Notes under the pieces: model-generated
Told to the model about the DNA's origin: nothing
The model's database searches: none
Seen by the model: only the letters and a program-made list of their open reading frames with translations
Source of the DNA: CAYQUC01 sp964514215
GTDB lineage: Bacteria; Pseudomonadota; Gammaproteobacteria; UBA6429; Thiohalophilaceae
Reading direction: 5' to 3'
Length of the DNA: 64,000 nucleotides
Assembly (NCBI GenBank): GCA_964514215.1
Contig: CAZEPW010000006.1
Coordinates: 33,290-97,289, forward strand
Shown here: positions 61,812 to 64,000 of the stretch, one piece after another
How the letters are laid out: each line of letters starts with the position of its first letter
Numbering within the stretch: the first letter of the stretch is position 1
Program-made: the position numbers and the translations under genes

Positions 61812-62318
61812 TTACTGTTGAAATTGGGGTTATTGAATTACTGTAAATTTATCATTTTTAGATTGCATATTCCAGCAATGACGCTCAATAAACAAATTAA
61901 ATCTTGTCCAAATAAATTAAACATTAGATTTTTATTTTAATCCTGTTTTTACTGAAAAAGTATTATTAACCCATAAGAATCAATAAGATACAATTTAATA
62001 AAATACACTTTAAACGTTAATATCGAAATTTTATCAAAATTTGAAAACTAAAATATATTTCCTCAATTGCTCGTAAGCAATTGATTTTAGTTACATTTTT
62101 ATTAATGTCAATTTAGAAACAAAGTACAATATGTGAACTGTGCACATTCTTAAAGCTTGAAATTTAGTATATTTTTTAACCAATACATATATTCTTTAGT
62201 TATATATACTTTTAAAGTATTGAACTAAGTAAATTAAGCCACTAAGATAGTAATTCTCTTAACCAAGCCAAGAATGGACGCTTGTCTTTGTAATCAATTT
62301 AATGATTAGAAACAAGAT
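61812..62318. other. Intergenic region between miaB and the ExeA/FHA gene
   Basis: These 507 AT-rich bases separate divergent genes and contain no supportable coding frame. Two palindromes are seen: a 9-bp stem with CGTA loop (TCAATTGCT...AGCAATTGA, 62063-62084) and ATACTTT-T-AAAGTAT (62207-62221). The region must hold both promoters, but no convincing -35/-10 pair could be fixed. Confidence 0.6.
62063..62084. repeat. Perfect inverted repeat, 9-bp arms
   Basis: TCAATTGCT (62063-62071) and AGCAATTGA (62076-62084) surround CGTA. It lies between divergent genes and is followed by TTTT on the plus strand. It could be a binding site for a dimeric regulator or a small terminator of an unseen transcript; no partner gene is known. 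Confidence 0.55.
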
Positions 62319-63644
62319 ATGAGCGCTCCTAATAATATAAATACTAATCCAAACGATGACAGTGTCACCACTGATGCATTTTTGAAGTATTTTGGCTTTT
62401 CGGATCACCCATTCTTAAATTCAAGCAACCCTGAATACCAATATAACAGTCGAACCCATCGCCAGGCAAAATCACATTTAGAATATGCCATGCAAATTCC
62501 TGATGGGGTATCCATTATTACTGGCGATTTTGGCACCGGTAAAAAAATGTTAATTCAGGATGCATTATCAAATCAGGATGATAATTTATGTGTTGTTGAA
62601 ATAATGACTCCGCCAAAAGATGAGTTAGAACTTTTAACCACAATAGCAGCTAGCATTGGCAAGCAATTTCTAAATCCAGAAAAAAAACAATTATTAGGCG
62701 TCATCCATGAACGCGTTCTAGAACAACAGGCGTTATCGAGCAAAATAATTATCGTGCTTTATCAAGTGCAAGATTATAGCTTCGAAGTTTTAGAACAATT
62801 ACGAAGCCTATCCGATAACAAAATAAATAATCAACGAGCGATTAATATCCTATTATCTGGTAACCCAGAACTGTATAAACATTTAGACGAAATTGAAATG
62901 TCAGCACTTTCACGTCGTGTGCGCTACAGAATTCATATTAATACTCTAAATGAATCTGAAACCTATGAATATATATTACACCGCTTAAATGTCGCCGGAT
63001 GTGATGATCCAACTTTATTTAGCTCAACAGCGATTGATTATATTTATCACACCAGTACTGGCCATCCTAAATATATTAACGAATTATGCAGTTTTTCATT
63101 AATTCGTGCATTTGTAGAAAATAAACCAATGATCGATCTTGATCTGATTAAAAAAGCTTACGAAGAACTACAGCAACACCCCAAAGAACATCAAATTATC
63201 GAAAAACTAAAAAACTATCAAAACGCAATTCGATTACAAACAAAATCTCGTCCTAAATTTTTATTATATTTAAAAGGAAATTTATTGGGTGAATATTCAT
63301 TACTCAATGATGTCATGACTATCGGCCGTAGCCATGATAACGATATTTACATCGATGATCCCAGAATCAGTCGTTATCATGCAACAATCAGCATTCAAAA
63401 TGATGTCACGATTATTCAAGATTTAGAAAGCACTAATGGTGTTTTTGTAAATAAAGTCAATACTCGATTTTCAACGATTGAAGATGAAGATGTCATCCAA
63501 ATTGGTTTACACCAAATCAAAGTTGTTCATAAAGTTAAGTTCGTCAATAAAGAAGAAGAATTTGAAAAAACACGACAAGCCATGAGTGACACTATTGATA
63601 CCTATCTAACTAATGTTGAAAAGCTATTAAGTTCAATCCCATAG
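62319..63644 (+). CDS. ExeA/GspA-like AAA protein with degenerate ATPase motifs fused to an FHA domain
   Basis: The 441-residue protein has an ExeA/GspA-type AAA module (about 18-290; KYFGFSDHPFL at the start, LSRRVRYRIHINTLNESETYEYILHRL, and TGHPKYINELC) followed by an FHA domain (about 310-395) with MTIGRSHDNDI, ISRYHATI and ESTNGVFVN intact, so phosphothreonine-peptide recognition is likely. The Walker A loop reads GDFGTGKK at 69-76: the Ser/Thr after the Lys is Lys76. At the Walker B site, where the family has D-E, there is Tyr148-Gln149. The ATPase is therefore probably weak or dead. It stands alone with no secretion genes nearby; function unknown. Confidence 0.82.
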   Translation: MSAPNNINTNPNDDSVTTDAFLKYFGFSDHPFLNSSNPEYQYNSRTHRQAKSHLEYAMQIPDGVSIITGDFGTGKKMLIQDALSNQDDNLCVVEIMTPPKDELELLTTIAASIGKQFLNPEKKQLLGVIHERVLEQQALSSKIIIVLYQVQDYSFEVLEQLRSLSDNKINNQRAINILLSGNPELYKHLDEIEMSALSRRVRYRIHINTLNESETYEYILHRLNVAGCDDPTLFSSTAIDYIYHTSTGHPKYINELCSFSLIRAFVENKPMIDLDLIKKAYEELQQHPKEHQIIEKLKNYQNAIRLQTKSRPKFLLYLKGNLLGEYSLLNDVMTIGRSHDNDIYIDDPRISRYHATISIQNDVTIIQDLESTNGVFVNKVNTRFSTIEDEDVIQIGLHQIKVVHKVKFVNKEEEFEKTRQAMSDTIDTYLTNVEKLLSSIP

Positions 63645-63773
63645 CACTAGAATTTTTTGAACAACGGACATTTCCCTAAACTATAAATCAAGTACAATTT
63701 GGTTCGACCCGACAAATTCAATTTAGATAATAGCACGATATGTAGATGGGTTTTTCTACAGCCTCGTTAGGCT
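63645..63773. other. Intergenic, convergent ExeA/FHA and PIN genes
   Basis: The 129 bases contain three short hairpins: AATTTG...CAAATT (63696-63718), TGTAGA...TCTACA (63740-63759) and AGCCT-CGTT-AGGCT (63760-63773 region). They may end both convergent transcripts. The heptamer GTTAGGC in the last one resembles an integron core site, but no matching partner was found. Confidence 0.45.
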
Positions 63774-64000
63774 TTATGACTGAGAGAGGAAATCAGCTAC
63801 GGATATAGCAGTAGATGGAAATTTTTTTAATATTTTTTTATCTTGGGTGACTAATTTCATATCAAAATGATGAGCAAGTGCGAGTACCTGTGATGATGAA
63901 ACATCAAATTCATTTTGAATTATAATTGACTCAGCAGTATCTTGAATCTGCATTGCTTTTCCAAAGTATAGGAGCGGCCCAGTCGGGAGAAGAAGGTAAG
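63774..64000 (-). CDS. PIN-domain protein (C-terminal part, cut by window end)
   Basis: The 75 codons seen, open to the window end, read YLLLPTGPLLYFGKAMQIQ, then SSSQVLALAHHFDMKLVTQDKKIL and FPSTAISVADFLSQS before TAA. The A-L-A-x-x-x-x-x-x-LVTxDxKxLxxFP pattern is the end of a PIN (VapC-type) ribonuclease domain, with the late acidic residue in TQD. Usual length is 130-140 residues, so roughly half is missing to the right. An antitoxin would be expected beyond the window. It is convergent with the ExeA/FHA gene. Confidence 0.7.
   Translation of the reverse strand, partial: YLLLPTGPLLYFGKAMQIQDTAESIIIQNEFDVSSSQVLALAHHFDMKLVTQDKKILKKFPSTAISVADFLSQS

Noticed and set aside
63760..63776. GTTAGGC heptamer at the end of the PIN gene, like an integron attC core site
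   Set aside because: On the minus strand GCCTAAC follows the PIN stop codon as in gene cassettes, but no matching GTTRRRY core was found within 60-140 bases and no integrase gene is seen.

Overview
The window is a stretch of a low-GC (clearly AT-rich) gammaproteobacterial chromosome. Nearly all genes are chromosomal housekeeping genes, and their order matches blocks I know from Pseudomonas and relatives: mraZ/rsmH - rnpB - rsmI - lpoA - yraN - diaA - sspBA - petABC, then Nif3/algW - hisDG - murA - mla - kdsDC - lptCAB - rpoN - hpf - ptsN, then mgtE - pmbA/darP/tldD - nitrilase - yhdP - rng - maf, and finally rlmH - rsfS - nadD - proA - holA - lptE - leuS and lnt - corC - ybeY - phoH - miaB. 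An outer membrane is implied by lpt, kds, mla, lpoA and lptE genes, and respiration by a cytochrome bc1 complex. I cannot name a genus.

Layout. 1-4.6 kb: start of the division/cell-wall cluster (rsmH, mraZ with a recognisable MraZ operator), RNase P RNA, rsmI, lpoA, yraN. 4.6-12.5 kb: diaA, an FAD-linked 2-hydroxyacid dehydrogenase, SspA/SspB, bc1 complex with a strong terminator, a Nif3-like protein and an AlgW/DegS-type protease. 13-20 kb (mostly minus strand): histidine genes, murA, ibaG and an mla phospholipid-transport operon that lacks mlaC and begins with a DUF72-like gene. 20-31 kb (plus strand): mlaA, a Ca/Na exchanger, KDO and LPS-export genes, rpoN, hpf and a regulatory phosphotransferase set (ptsN, hprK, rapZ, EIIA-Man, HPr). 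31-33 kb: about 2 kb of decayed genes and repeats separating ptsH from ptsI. 33-54 kb: ptsI, mgtE and a long minus-strand run from leuS to tldD. 54-64 kb: an HxlR/GST divergent pair, a TusE/DsrC-family gene, a YbeL-like zinc-ribbon gene, the lnt-miaB operon, an ExeA-like/FHA protein with degenerate ATPase motifs, and the cut-off end of a PIN-domain gene.

How genes work together: the LPS (kdsD, kdsC, lptC/A/B, lptE), lipoprotein (lnt), peptidoglycan (murA, lpoA) and phospholipid-asymmetry (mla) genes build and maintain the envelope. EI, HPr, HPr kinase, EIIA-Ntr and EIIA-Man form a PTS with no sugar permease in sight, next to sigma-54 and RapZ, so its role here is probably regulatory. The most unusual items are the pseudo-ATPase/FHA protein, the missing mlaC, the decayed insertion between ptsH and ptsI with a 26-bp repeat of the ptsH start, and the shifted cysteine in the TusE/DsrC protein. 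I found no CRISPR array, no complete mobile element and no intact tRNA gene.
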